In this document: piece by piece, positions 1 through 9,070 of the stretch
How the letters are laid out: each line of letters starts with the position of its first letter
Numbering within the stretch: the first letter of the stretch is position 1
Source: Methylobacterium sp. NMS14P
GTDB taxonomy: Bacteria; Pseudomonadota; Alphaproteobacteria; Rhizobiales; Beijerinckiaceae
Assembly (NCBI RefSeq): GCF_028583545.1
Contig: NZ_CP087106.1
Span: 5,749,001 to 5,813,000, forward strand
Reading direction: 5' to 3'
DNA length: 64,000 nt
Translations under genes and position numbers: made by a program
The notes under the pieces: generated by a model
The model's database searches: none
Seen by the model: only the letters and a program-made list of their open reading frames with translations
Told to the model about the DNA's origin: nothing

Positions 1-391
1 CGATCTGGCTCTGTGCCTGGACGATGGCCGCCTCGGCGCGAGCGATCGCCGCCGCGTTCGAGGCCTCCTGGGTGACGATCATCTCCAGCGACAGCTTGGC
101 GAGCACCTGTCCCTTGGTGACGCGGTCGCCCTCCTCGACGAGGAGATCAGTGATGCGCAGGCCCTCGACCTCCGGGGAGACGAGGATCTCGTCCCGGGGG
201 ACCAGCGTGCCGGTGACGACGGCCCGCTCGACGATCTCGCGGCTCTCGGCCGGCACGACGGTGACCGCGGGCGCGATGGCGGCGGCGTCGGGAACGGCGG
301 CGGTCTCGACGGCCCGGGCCGGCGCCGCCGCGAGGATCGCGAGCCCGCACAGAAGACTGAGGCGAGACGCGCGCCAACGGACGGAGTTCAC
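1..391 (-). CDS. RND efflux periplasmic adaptor subunit (HlyD/MFP family), N-terminal part, cut by window edge
   Basis: Only the first ~130 residues are present; the gene runs off the left edge. The minus-strand reading gives a signal-peptide-like start (basic N-region, then LLCGLAILAAAPARA). A biotinyl-lipoyl-like half-motif follows (TGTLVPRDEILVSPEVEG, VEEGDRVTKGQVLAKL), and then the beginning of the alpha-helical hairpin (EASNAAAIARAEAAIVQAQS). This order is typical of membrane-fusion proteins that link an inner-membrane RND pump to an outer-membrane channel. I chose the GTG at 391 because the signal peptide is then a normal length. An in-frame ATG at 460 would add 23 proline- and arginine-rich residues and cannot be excluded. 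The pump gene would lie to the left of the window. Confidence 0.8.
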   Translation of the reverse strand, partial: MNSVRWRASRLSLLCGLAILAAAPARAVETAAVPDAAAIAPAVTVVPAESREIVERAVVTGTLVPRDEILVSPEVEGLRITDLLVEEGDRVTKGQVLAKLSLEMIVTQEASNAAAIARAEAAIVQAQSQI

Positions 392-637
392 GACGGGGGC
401 CTCGCAAGCGGCGCTGGACGGGTACGGCCTCTCCCTCGCTGGGCAGGTCGGCGTTTTCATGGCGAGCCACTCTGGCGGAGGCCGAGCATAGCGCCATCGG
501 GCGGGGCCGTCGCCCGGCCTCACGCCGCAGGTCGTCGGGGCGACCGGAGCGCGGTGGTCGACGACGATCGACCTGCAACCAGCCACGAATAGCGACGTTA
601 ATAGACCGATGGTCTTCTCGGGACCGGGGAGGGATCG

Positions 638-820
638 ATGAGCATTTTCCAGATTAGACAGAAGAAGAGCGGCGTGGTGCTCTGGACTGGAGCGGCAGCC
701 GACGAGCAGACGGCCCTCGACGCCATGGCGCGCGAGGCAGGCTATCGCGACTTCTCGTCCCTGCCGGACACGATCCGCGCCGACGGGATCGAGGCGGCGA
801 AGCTCGACCTGATCTCCTGA
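638..820 (+). CDS. small conserved-looking hypothetical protein, 60 aa
   Basis: A 60-residue, mildly acidic soluble protein starting MSIFQIRQKKSGVVLW and ending KLDLIS. A good Shine-Dalgarno (GGGGAGG) lies about 6 bases before the ATG. It has no signal peptide, membrane segment or cysteine. Composition is balanced and protein-like, unlike the arginine-rich shadow frames around it. It stands alone between the divergent efflux adaptor and the convergent glycosyltransferase operon. I do not recognise a family and infer no function. Confidence 0.6.
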   Translation: MSIFQIRQKKSGVVLWTGAAADEQTALDAMAREAGYRDFSSLPDTIRADGIEAAKLDLIS

Positions 821-897
821 GTTCGGATTGACGCACCTGCGCCGGAGCGGATCCCGTTCCGGCGCAGGCTTCGTTCGGATCGTCGCTGGCCGGCCGC

Positions 898-1932
898 TCA
901 GAGGCTCCGAACGAGGTCCTCGATCGTCGCGGCGCAGGTCCGGATCGCGTCCGGGTCGTGCAGGCCGCCGATCACCGCGGGGTCGAGGGCGAGGCCCGCC
1001 GCGATCAGGCTCGGCCAGGCCGCGGACGAGGGCCAGCCGGGATGCACGATCGCGGCGCCGAGCCGGGCCAGCGCCTCGGCCTTCTCGGTCTGCTCGCCGT
1101 AGGCCCGCTCCTCCGGCAGGCAGAGGAAGCGCTTCCCCTGCGCGGCGGCCAGGGCGACGACGCCGTCGCCGCCGCCCCCCACCAGCAGCGCCGCCCGGGC
1201 GACCCGCGCCTCGACGTCGGGGACCCAGCCGTGCAGGTGCAGGTTGTCGGGGGCGTGGCCCGAGCCGGAGACCGGCCCCAGGACGTGCCACGGCCGGTCC
1301 GGCACCGCCCGCGCCGCCGCGGCGAGCTCCGCGAGGCTGCCGCCCGCGCCGCCGCGGCCGAACACCACCACGATCTCGCGTCCCGCCACGGCCGGACCCT
1401 GCGCCGGCGCGCCGAGGAACCCCGCGTAGAGCGTCTTGGCCCGCACCCAGTCCGGCACGGCCGCGCCGTCGAGCGCCGCCGGGAAGGGGGCGAGCAGCCG
1501 TGTCGCGCCGCGGAACGCCTCCAGATGCGGCCGGTCAGTCCGGGTCCCCGCGAGCCGCACCACCAGGGTCGGCACCGACAGGAGGCGCGCCAGGAGCGCC
1601 ACCTCCACTGAGACGTCGACGACCAGGAGGGCAGGGTCGGCCCGCTCCGCCCAGGCGGCGATGCGCGCCGTCCGCGCGCGAACGCCCGGATGATGGAGCG
1701 GCGCGTAGTGCAGGGCCTCGGGCCGCTCGGTCGCGCGGTCCTGGCCGTCGAAGGCCGCGTCGCCGAGGGGGCGGTCGTCGGGCAGGTCGACGGTGTCGAG
1801 GCCGGCGGTGTCGAACCCGGCGAGGGTCCCGAGGATCGTGCAGGGCCGGTTCAGGGCACCGGCGACGGCCCGGGCCCGCTGGAGATGGCCGGCGCCCTGG
1901 TGATGGACGTACCAGCCGATGCCGCGGGTCAC
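898..1932 (-). CDS. glycosyltransferase, MurG/UGT-like (GT-B fold)
   Basis: 344 residues. The N-terminus (GIGWYVHHQGAGHLQRARAVA) matches the glycine/histidine acceptor-binding loop of MurG/UDP-glucuronosyltransferase-like enzymes. The C-terminal half has a donor-site-like stretch (LLVGGGGDGVVALAAAQGKRFLCLPE) that corresponds to the usual nucleotide-sugar-binding loop. It is the last gene of a minus-strand operon, and its ATG overlaps the stop of the upstream GT2 gene by 4 nt, so the two are translationally coupled. It probably adds a sugar to a lipid or small acceptor together with its two glycosyltransferase neighbours. Acceptor and sugar cannot be read from the sequence. Confidence 0.8.
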   Translation of the reverse strand: MTRGIGWYVHHQGAGHLQRARAVAGALNRPCTILGTLAGFDTAGLDTVDLPDDRPLGDAAFDGQDRATERPEALHYAPLHHPGVRARTARIAAWAERADPALLVVDVSVEVALLARLLSVPTLVVRLAGTRTDRPHLEAFRGATRLLAPFPAALDGAAVPDWVRAKTLYAGFLGAPAQGPAVAGREIVVVFGRGGAGGSLAELAAAARAVPDRPWHVLGPVSGSGHAPDNLHLHGWVPDVEARVARAALLVGGGGDGVVALAAAQGKRFLCLPEERAYGEQTEKAEALARLGAAIVHPGWPSSAAWPSLIAAGLALDPAVIGGLHDPDAIRTCAATIEDLVRSL

Positions 1933-3023
1933 GCGGCGTCCCTCAGGGACGACGCGAGGGCGTCGAGATCGGCGACCGCCTGGTCGAGGGCGCAGTCCCG
2001 CGCCGGCGGGCTGCGCGATTCGAGGATCCGGTCGGCCCGCTCCACGAAGGCGATGTCGTTCGGGCAGGCCCCGACGGCGGCGAGGTCGTCAGCGTCGAGA
2101 CCGAGCCGCGCGCAGGCCGCGGCGCGGGCCTGCGGGTCGAGGTGGAAGGCTCGGCGCAGGGCCGCGCGGCGCAGGATCAGCGCCCGCCAGTGGGCGGCCT
2201 CCGGCAGCAGGTAGGCCTCCCCGTCGAGGACTCGGGTCCGGCGCAGCATCTCGGTGGCCATCCCGCCCGAGACCCGACCCTGGTGGCGGGCCGAGACCAG
2301 AACCTGCACGTCCGGGCAGTGGCGCAGGCGCGCACCGTTGGCGCGCAGCAGCCCGACGAGGGCGTTGTCCTCGCCGCAGGGCAGCGCCGGCAGCCCACCC
2401 ACCGCCCGGTACAGGATCGCGGGCACGGCGAGGCTCGCGCCGGTATGGTCGCCGTGGCGGGGGGCGGGATCGTAGGGCGGCGGGTCGAGCAGGTCCTCCA
2501 GGCGTCGGACGCCGGACCAGTAGCGCTCGATGCGCGCGTGCAGGTCCGTCAGGGCGGGGTCCGGCGTGCCGTCGTCGTCGATCACCAGCCGGCCGCCGAC
2601 GATGTCCGCGGACTCGAGAGCGCGGAGATTGGCCGCGACCCACTCGGCCGGCAGGCGGGCATCCGCGTCGGTGGTCAGGAGGACGCCGTCCGGCTCACCG
2701 TCGGCCTCCAGCCAGTCGGCCCCGGCATCGAGCGCCATGCGCCGGGCCGTGCCGACATGGGCGTCCGCGCCGCCGAGCTCGACCGCGATCAGCCGGAGGG
2801 TCAGCGTCGCGAGGATGCCCGAGGCCTCGACGTCCCGCACCGCCTGGACGGTCCCGTCCGTGCAGTTGTTGGCCAGCACCACGACGCGCAGGGGCGCCCG
2901 CGCCGAGACGCCGTTCTGCGCGGCCAGGGACGCGAGCAGGCGGGGCAGGCGCTCGGCCTCGTTCCGGGCGGGGATGCAGACGACGCAGGGCGGTGGGGCC
3001 GGGTGGTCGGCGTCGGTGATCAT
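1929..3023 (-). CDS. glycosyltransferase family 2 (GT-A fold)
   Basis: 364 residues. The start CVVCIPARNEAERLPRLLASL is the canonical GT2 nucleotide-binding strand. LLTTDADARLPAEW supplies the metal-binding DxD motif (DAD). A later EDNALVGLL segment could hold the catalytic acid region. There are no membrane segments, so it is a cytosolic or peripheral enzyme. It sits in the middle of the operon: 107 bp downstream of the GT4 gene and overlapping the next glycosyltransferase by 4 nt. Sugar specificity is unknown. Confidence 0.85.
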   Translation of the reverse strand: MITDADHPAPPPCVVCIPARNEAERLPRLLASLAAQNGVSARAPLRVVVLANNCTDGTVQAVRDVEASGILATLTLRLIAVELGGADAHVGTARRMALDAGADWLEADGEPDGVLLTTDADARLPAEWVAANLRALESADIVGGRLVIDDDGTPDPALTDLHARIERYWSGVRRLEDLLDPPPYDPAPRHGDHTGASLAVPAILYRAVGGLPALPCGEDNALVGLLRANGARLRHCPDVQVLVSARHQGRVSGGMATEMLRRTRVLDGEAYLLPEAAHWRALILRRAALRRAFHLDPQARAAACARLGLDADDLAAVGACPNDIAFVERADRILESRSPPARDCALDQAVADLDALASSLRDAA

Positions 3024-3130
3024 GGCAGGTCTCCCGTGGCACCCTCGTGCACCGCGGAGGTCGGGGGCGGCCCGTCGTGCCGCCGGGCTCCGGGCTCGGG
3101 TGCGGATTGCGGCGCGCGGATCCGCGCCGT

Positions 3131-4225
3131 TCAGCCGCGTCCTCCGGCGACGCGCAGGGCCGGCCGCGCCCGCTCGGCGCAGCGCGCGATCACGGAGTCG
3201 TAGGCTTCAAGGTAGCGCCCGGTCATGGCGGCAGCGTCGTAGAGCGCCTCGGCGCGGTCGCGGCAGGCCCGGCGCGACAGGCCGGCGGCTTCCCGGATCG
3301 CCACCGAGAGATCCTGCGGATCGTCCGGGCGCCCGAGGCGGCCGCAGGACGCGTCCAGGATGTTGGGCATGGCGCCGCGGCGGAACGCCGCCACCGGGGT
3401 GCCGCAGGCGAGCGCCTCCGCCACGACGAGGCCGAAGGGCTCCTCCCAGCGCGGCGAGACGATCGCCACGCGGGCCCGGCCGAGATGGTGGGCGAGGTCC
3501 CGGTGGGAGAGATGACCGAGATGCGTCAGGTCCGGACCGAGGCGCGGGGCGATCTCGGCGGCCCAGTAGCCGGGATTGAGCTTGGGACCCGCGAAGGTCA
3601 GCGGCAGCCCGGCGGCGCGGGCCGCGTCGATCGCCAGGTGCAGCCCCTTCTCGGGCACGATCCGGCCCGACCAGAAGGCGAAGGGCGGATCGTCGGCAGC
3701 GTCCGAGAACGCGAAGGTCGAGAGGTCCACGCCGTTGTCGACCACCTGGGCGCCGGGCACGAGATGCGCCCATTCCTGCGCCAGGGACGGCGAGACCGCC
3801 AGGAAGGCCATGTCGGGATCGGCCTGGACCACGCCGCCGACCAGGGACTCGAAGGGCGGCGTGTGCAGCACGGTCACCCAGGGCAGGCCGAGGCGCGTGC
3901 TCTCGCACAGCGGCAGGGCGTGCAGCGAGTTGTTGTGGACGAGATCGAACCCGCCGGCCGCGACCATCTCCATCATGCGCCGGTAGGCATCGTGCTCGGC
4001 CCGGTCGATCGCCTCCTCGCGCTCCGGATCGAGGAGCGCGTCCCCGGTGGGATCGCACAGCATCACCGGGTCGAGCGTCGGGTCGGACCCGCGGCTGGCG
4101 AACAGCGTGACGTCGTGCCCGTGCCGCTTCAGCGCGACGGTCAGGAGATGCGTGTGCATCTCCAGGCCGCCGGCATAGGGCTGGCCGATCGGGTATTTCA
4201 GATGTGCGAGGACAGCGATCTTCAC
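3131..4225 (-). CDS. glycosyltransferase family 4 (GT-B fold)
   Basis: 364 residues. The N-terminus has the GT4 glycine-rich acceptor motif (GQPYAGGLEMHTHLLTVALKRHGHDVTLFA). The C-terminal domain has FWSGRIVPEKGLHLAI and EEPFGLVVAEALACGTPVAAF, the EX7E donor-binding motif characteristic of the family. It is the first gene of the three-glycosyltransferase minus-strand operon, so it likely sets the promoter. Together the three suggest synthesis of a small surface glycan or glycolipid. No flippase, polymerase or acceptor gene is next to them. Confidence 0.88.
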   Translation of the reverse strand: MKIAVLAHLKYPIGQPYAGGLEMHTHLLTVALKRHGHDVTLFASRGSDPTLDPVMLCDPTGDALLDPEREEAIDRAEHDAYRRMMEMVAAGGFDLVHNNSLHALPLCESTRLGLPWVTVLHTPPFESLVGGVVQADPDMAFLAVSPSLAQEWAHLVPGAQVVDNGVDLSTFAFSDAADDPPFAFWSGRIVPEKGLHLAIDAARAAGLPLTFAGPKLNPGYWAAEIAPRLGPDLTHLGHLSHRDLAHHLGRARVAIVSPRWEEPFGLVVAEALACGTPVAAFRRGAMPNILDASCGRLGRPDDPQDLSVAIREAAGLSRRACRDRAEALYDAAAMTGRYLEAYDSVIARCAERARPALRVAGGRG

Positions 4226-4553
4226 GCGCGCACCGAGTCCGGTTGGGTGGGGATTTCTGCCGCCCGCAGCGGCGCGAAAGGACTTCTTTCCGCGGCGAGG
4301 GTGGCGGGGATCATGCCGAATATTTCTTCAACAAGCGTTGCGTTGACGGGGTCTGAGCGACGACGGACGCGACGCTTGCCGGCTTCCTAAGCGCGGCGGC
4401 CTGAACCATTGATGATCGAGATCCGTGGGTGGCCGTTCACGCCGCGGCGCGGCGCCCCCGGGATGCCCCTGAGGCCCGCGGTCGCGGAGCCGGGAGCGGC
4501 CTGTTAGGCTGCGCGGCCGCGCCGGCCGTGGCGTCGTCAGGGGAGGGGTGTCG
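4226..4553. other. intergenic region between divergent GT4 and slipin genes
   Basis: About 330 bp holding the divergent promoters of the glycosyltransferase operon and the slipin-nfeD pair. I see a slightly AT-richer patch around 4315-4345 and a strong GGGAGGGG ribosome-binding site at 4540-4547, but no convincing gene or RNA. Confidence 0.5.
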
Positions 4554-5534
4554 ATGGGGCTTCCGTTCGGGCTGAGCGTGTTCGCCGTGGGCGTGGCGGC
4601 GCTGGCGATCATCACCCTGGCCGCGGGCGTGAAGATCGTGCCCCAGGGCTACGTCTACACGGTGGAGCGCTTCGGCCGCTACGCCCGCACCCTCGACGCC
4701 GGCCTCGGCCTGATCACGCCCTTCGTCGAGCGCGTCGGCCGCAAGGTCAACGTGATGGAGCAGGTCATCGACGTGCCGAGCCAGCAGGCCTTCACCCGCG
4801 ACAACGCCGGCGTCACCATCGACGCCGTGGTGTTCTACCAAGTCCTCGACGCGGCGCGCGCCTCCTACGAGGTCTCGAGCCTCGACCTCGCCGCCACGAC
4901 CCTGACCATGACCAACATCCGCACCGTGGTCGGCTCGATGGATCTCGACCAGCTCCTCGCCCACCGCGACGAGATCAACGAGCGCCTGCTCCGGGTGATG
5001 GACGCGGCGGCCTCGCCCTGGGGCGTCAAGATCAACCGGATCGAGATCAAGGACATCGTGCTCCCGGCCGATCTCGCCGGGGCCATGGCCCGCCAGATGA
5101 AGGCCGAGCGCGAGAAGCGCGCCTCGATCCTGGAGGCAGAGGGGCAGCGCGCCGCCGAGATCCTGCGGGCCGAGGGGCGCAAGCAGTCGGCGATCCTCGA
5201 GGCGGAGGGCCGGCGCGAGGCCGCCTTCCGCGACGCGGAGGCGCGGGAGCGCTCCGCCGAGGCCGAGGCGGCGGCGACCGGCATGGTCAGCCGGGCGATC
5301 GCCGAGGGCGACATCGCGGCGGCGAACTTCCTCGTGGCCGAGAAGTACGTCGACGCGGTGCGGGCGATCGCCACCGCGCCGAACCAGCGCGTCGTGGTGG
5401 TCCCGATCGAGGCGGCGGCCCTGGCCGGCACCCTCGGCGGCATCGGCGAGCTCACCCGCTCGGTCTTCGGCGACGGCGCCGCGGCGCCCCGGCGCGCGGG
5501 GAGCCCGCCGAACGTCGCGCCGCCGCGGGCCTGA
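4554..5534 (+). CDS. SPFH-domain protein, slipin/paraslipin (QmcA-like stomatin)
   Basis: 326 residues. An N-terminal membrane anchor (FGLSVFAVGVAALAIITLAAGV) is followed by the SPFH/band-7 domain (VPQGYVYTVERFGRYARTL, FTRDNAGVTIDAVVFYQV). A long charged coiled coil follows (MKAEREKRASILEAEGQRAAEILRAEG). It is a membrane scaffold associated with microdomains, by family knowledge. It is directly followed by an NfeD gene 5 bp downstream, the classic slipin-NfeD operon. A GTG at 4548 is in frame, but the GGGAGGGG Shine-Dalgarno directly abuts it and is correctly spaced for the ATG at 4554. Confidence 0.9.
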   Translation: MGLPFGLSVFAVGVAALAIITLAAGVKIVPQGYVYTVERFGRYARTLDAGLGLITPFVERVGRKVNVMEQVIDVPSQQAFTRDNAGVTIDAVVFYQVLDAARASYEVSSLDLAATTLTMTNIRTVVGSMDLDQLLAHRDEINERLLRVMDAAASPWGVKINRIEIKDIVLPADLAGAMARQMKAEREKRASILEAEGQRAAEILRAEGRKQSAILEAEGRREAAFRDAEARERSAEAEAAATGMVSRAIAEGDIAAANFLVAEKYVDAVRAIATAPNQRVVVVPIEAAALAGTLGGIGELTRSVFGDGAAAPRRAGSPPNVAPPRA

Positions 5535-5539
5535 CGCCG

Positions 5540-5995
5540 GTGACGCTCGATTCCCTCGCCGCGACCCTCGGGGCCCTCGGGGCGGCCTGGAGCTGGGTGA
5601 TCGCCGGCCTCGTGCTGGCCGGTGCCGAGATCCTGCTGCCCGGCGTGTTCCTGATCTGGCTGGGCCTCGCCGCCGTCGCGACGGGCCTCGCCGCCGCGGC
5701 GCTGCCCATGCCCTGGCAGGGCCAGACCCTGCTGTTCGCCGGTCTCGCCGTCGCCCTGGTGGCGCTCGCGACGCGCCTCCAGCGGCGCGGCAAGGGCGCC
5801 GGGCCGGACCTGAACCGGGCCGACCGGGGCCTGATCGGGCGCGAGGGCGTGCTCGACGAGCCGATCGTGCGGGGCGCCGGCCGGATCCGCTTCGACGACA
5901 CGCTGTGGCGGGTCGAGGGGCCCGACCTGCCGGCGGGCCGCCGGGTGCGCGTCACCGGGATCGGCGGCACGGTCCTGCGGGTGGAGGCGGCCTGA
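5540..5995 (+). CDS. NfeD family protein (short NfeD1b type)
   Basis: 151 residues starting with GTG. It has two or three hydrophobic helices (WSWVIAGLVLAGAEILLPGVFLIWLGLAAVA and TLLFAGLAVALVALATRL). A C-terminal OB-fold-like domain follows (GREGVLDEPIVRGAGRIRFDDTLWRVEG). It lacks the protease domain of long NfeD proteins. It is coupled to the upstream slipin gene, as is usual, and is thought to act with it in membrane microdomain organisation or quality control. Confidence 0.9.
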   Translation: MTLDSLAATLGALGAAWSWVIAGLVLAGAEILLPGVFLIWLGLAAVATGLAAAALPMPWQGQTLLFAGLAVALVALATRLQRRGKGAGPDLNRADRGLIGREGVLDEPIVRGAGRIRFDDTLWRVEGPDLPAGRRVRVTGIGGTVLRVEAA

Positions 5996-6028
5996 GGGCC
6001 TCGCCCACCGATCGAGCCTTCTTCGCGC

Positions 6029-8908
6029 CTACCCGAACGCCCCGACCTCGTGCTGGATCATCCCCGAGATCTCCCGCACCTGATCGAACATCCGGCGGAT
6101 CGGCAGGAACAGGTTGGCGTGCTCGGACTCGTAGGTGCCGACGTCGCGCGGGCCGGCCGGCTCGCCGAAGTTGAGGCCCAGCGTCGGATCCGGCGTGACC
6201 GGGAAGATCGCGTCGAGGAGCTTCAGGCAGCCGTCGATGTCCAGCCGCAGGAAACGCTCCAGCAGCTGCTCGCGGGAGATGCCCGCCTGCGGCCGGAAGC
6301 CCGGGATGTGCACCGCCAGGAACCAGATCCGGTGGATCAGCGCGAGGCGCAGGGCGTGGAGCAGCGTCAGCCGCGCCGACATGGCGGGCAGGTCCGGGGC
6401 GGCCGCGCTCAGGGCGAGCCAGTCCCGGGTCAGGCGCCCGAACAGGTTCCGCAGCGCGGGGGCGAGGTCGAGGCGCTCCAGCGCGCCCGAGATCACCACC
6501 AGCTCGTCCCGGCGGAAATCCTTCTGGGTGCGCCGCGCCCGCTCCAGCCACACGGCCGGGTCGAGGGTGTCGATATAGGCCCGCAGGACGTCGAGGTCGC
6601 CGACCGAGGCGGCGTGCTGGACCAGCCGGAAGGCCCGGGAGAAGCGCACCGAATCGCGCCGCATGTCGCGGAACAGGTCGGGGCCGCGCTGGGCCGCCCG
6701 GCCGATCCCGTGGAGGGAGTTCGCCAGGAAGCCGAGCTGGTGCAGGATCGCGTTGTTGGGGATCGCCCGCATCTGGCGCGGATGGGTGATCCGCGCCGGG
6801 CCGCCATTGTCGGTCTGGCGCGCCACCGGGCGCGACCCGGTCCGGTCGATCAGGCTCGGGCCGAAGGTGCCGAGGAGCGCCGCGTAGCCCGGGTCGTCGA
6901 CCAGCGCCTCCATGTCCTGGCGGGCAGCGGTGAAGAACTCGAGGGCGAAATCCGGCTCGGCGTAGATCGGATCGACCTTGCCGTCGGAGGCCTTGGGCCG
7001 GTCGTTCAGGGCGTAGTCCGGGAACGAATCCTCCTCCGTCACGTCGAGCGCGTAGACGTGCTCGGCGATGCGGGCGACGCTGGCGCGCGCCAGCGCCTCG
7101 GTGCCGTACAGCAGGTAACCGTCGGTGCCCTGGAAGCTCGATTCGAGGCGGATCCGGATGCCGGCCTTCCGGGCGCGGTCCCGCGCATCCTCGGGGGCGA
7201 GGTAGGCGAGCCGGTCGCGCAGGGAGGTCGGATGAGCGCCGCGCCCAATCGACTCGCCGTGCGTGTCGAAGATCGCGAGCTCGACGTCGGACAGGCCGTT
7301 CTGGACCAGCATCTCGGTGATGCGCAGCCGCAGCCGCTCGATCCAGAAGGTCGCCGCCAGCTGGCCGACGTAGCGGCCCGAATCCGAGTAGCCGAACTGC
7401 ACGGTGAGCCGGCCGATGCGCTTCAAATACTGGCGCCAGTGCGGGTTGCGCAGGGCGTCGTCGAGCACCCGGATGCCCTGCTCCAGCGCGCTCGCCGTCT
7501 CGAACAGCGGCGTGATCTCCAGCTTGTCGGCGATGCCGTAGTGGCGCGCGAGCCAGAGGGCCGCGAGCAGGGTGTAGCCGGTCTCGGTCTCGGCGATGAG
7601 GAAGCGCACCGGATGGGTGCCGTCCACGTGCTTGAGGATCTGGGCGATCGTCATCATCAGCCGCGCCGCCGAGGCCCGCTCGGCCGCGAGCGCCCCGAAA
7701 TCGACGGCCACAGGACGGACGTCGTTCAGCAGGGTGTGGATCGTCGCGAGGTGCGAGCGGCGCCGGGCCGCGTCGGTGGGCTCGCCCTCCAGGTCGATCA
7801 CCCGCCGCACCGCGTTGTGGATCTGGCTGGCGTTCAGCCGGAAATGCGGCAGGGCGTTCGACAGGCCGTGCGTCGCGACGCCCGCGCGCAGGACGGCGAT
7901 CCGGCGCTGGTCGGCCGCGTCGGCGGCGGTCTCGAGGGCCGTGGTCAGCGCGGCGACGAGGGTCCCGGCATCGGTCTGGGCGCGTTCGCGCTCGATGATG
8001 AGCGCCAGGGCGAAGCGGTGCACCGCCTCGAGAGACGGCTGGTCGCCCAGGCGCGGCGCCACGGTGAGCTGGCGGTTCACCGCCGCCAAGGCGTTCTCGG
8101 CGAGCGACCGGACCTCGCGGCAGGCGGGGATCTCGGGCAGGTCGCGCATCACCCGGTCGAACTGCATGCGCTTCGAGATCAGCCGGTAGCGCAGGGTGTC
8201 CCACCAGCCGATATCGGTCCGCCCGTCGGTGTCGCAGCCGACCCAGCTGGCGATGGCGAAGGGGCGGGGCGTCAGCTCCGTCCAGCGGTCCGGCCAGCGG
8301 GCGCGGGCGGCGTCGAGCAGGGCGCCGTTGAAGGCGTCGAGGGCGAGCCGGCCGTTGTTGGCCGCCGCGCAGGCCTGCTCGAACTCGACGTCCAGGGTGA
8401 TCGGCGCGTCCGGCCGGGTCGACAGGGCCGCCGCGCGCGCGATCAGCCCGGCGCGGTCCCTGGCGTCGGGCAGGCTCGCGGCCTCGGCGAGGAGGCCGGC
8501 CACGGCCCGGGGCATGCCGAAGGTGGGGTGGGCGGTGAACACCACCGCGAAGGCGGTGCGGTGGATCAGGGCCGCGAAGGTCTCGACGCTGTCCGGCCGG
8601 TCGGGGGCCGCCGCCACGAGCCGCGCAGGGATTCCCGCCTGCGGATCCTCCGGGCCGGCATCGAGTCCGACGTAGCCCCGCAGCCGTTCCGCCCGCGCCG
8701 CCAGGGCCGAGCCGCGCAGGCGCACGAACAGCCCGTCCAGGTCGCCGGCCGAGATCTCGTTCCGGTCGAAGCGCCGGGTGATCGCCAGGGTCACCGCCAG
8801 GACGGGGTTGCGGAACGGGTCCTCCCGGGCCTGATCCCGGGCGGCCTCGATCAGTCCGAGGAGGTGCGCCTCCAGTTCCTCGGGCTCGCGGCTCGGCTCG
8901 TGCTGCAT
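6029..8908 (-). CDS. phosphoenolpyruvate-carboxylase-like protein, diverged
   Basis: About 960 residues, the right length for PEPC (PEP + bicarbonate to oxaloacetate). Family motifs are visible: VVFTAHPTF near residue 125 (catalytic His region), LEITPLFET, FGYSDSGR and GTEALARAS. Several catalytic signatures differ. The expected HGRGGxxGRG loop reads HGESIGRG, two residues shorter and lacking the first arginine. The SDSxKDxG motif reads SDSGRYVG. The C-terminus ends EVGAFG rather than the normally conserved NTG. It could be an enzyme with altered activity or a regulatory paralogue. It stands alone and is not in a serine-cycle cluster. An upstream in-frame ATG at 8938 is possible; the 10 extra residues are highly charged and neither start has a strong ribosome site. 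Confidence 0.72.
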   Translation of the reverse strand: MQHEPSREPEELEAHLLGLIEAARDQAREDPFRNPVLAVTLAITRRFDRNEISAGDLDGLFVRLRGSALAARAERLRGYVGLDAGPEDPQAGIPARLVAAAPDRPDSVETFAALIHRTAFAVVFTAHPTFGMPRAVAGLLAEAASLPDARDRAGLIARAAALSTRPDAPITLDVEFEQACAAANNGRLALDAFNGALLDAARARWPDRWTELTPRPFAIASWVGCDTDGRTDIGWWDTLRYRLISKRMQFDRVMRDLPEIPACREVRSLAENALAAVNRQLTVAPRLGDQPSLEAVHRFALALIIERERAQTDAGTLVAALTTALETAADAADQRRIAVLRAGVATHGLSNALPHFRLNASQIHNAVRRVIDLEGEPTDAARRRSHLATIHTLLNDVRPVAVDFGALAAERASAARLMMTIAQILKHVDGTHPVRFLIAETETGYTLLAALWLARHYGIADKLEITPLFETASALEQGIRVLDDALRNPHWRQYLKRIGRLTVQFGYSDSGRYVGQLAATFWIERLRLRITEMLVQNGLSDVELAIFDTHGESIGRGAHPTSLRDRLAYLAPEDARDRARKAGIRIRLESSFQGTDGYLLYGTEALARASVARIAEHVYALDVTEEDSFPDYALNDRPKASDGKVDPIYAEPDFALEFFTAARQDMEALVDDPGYAALLGTFGPSLIDRTGSRPVARQTDNGGPARITHPRQMRAIPNNAILHQLGFLANSLHGIGRAAQRGPDLFRDMRRDSVRFSRAFRLVQHAASVGDLDVLRAYIDTLDPAVWLERARRTQKDFRRDELVVISGALERLDLAPALRNLFGRLTRDWLALSAAAPDLPAMSARLTLLHALRLALIHRIWFLAVHIPGFRPQAGISREQLLERFLRLDIDGCLKLLDAIFPVTPDPTLGLNFGEPAGPRDVGTYESEHANLFLPIRRMFDQVREISGMIQHEVGAFG

Positions 8909-9070
8909 CGGTCGGTCCCGGCTCCGGTCTGCCCGCATCTACCCGGTCCAACGGCCCACGCAAGGAGCGTTCCGCGCGTGATCGGGGACACGGCCGCGAC
9001 ACAGCCGGGAGACATCGACGCCTGGATGGGGTGGCGGTGGCCTGAACCGCAGGTTAGAGCTGGCCTCCTG

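Noticed and set aside
828..3203. Very long plus-strand open frame (791 codons) opposite the glycosyltransferases
   Set aside because: Arginine/proline-rich low-complexity translation typical of antisense frames in high-GC DNA; the minus strand holds clear glycosyltransferase motifs.
5952..9002. 1016-codon minus-strand frame overlapping the PEPC-like gene in another frame
   Set aside because: Arg/Pro/Gly-rich; motifs are all in the neighbouring frame.
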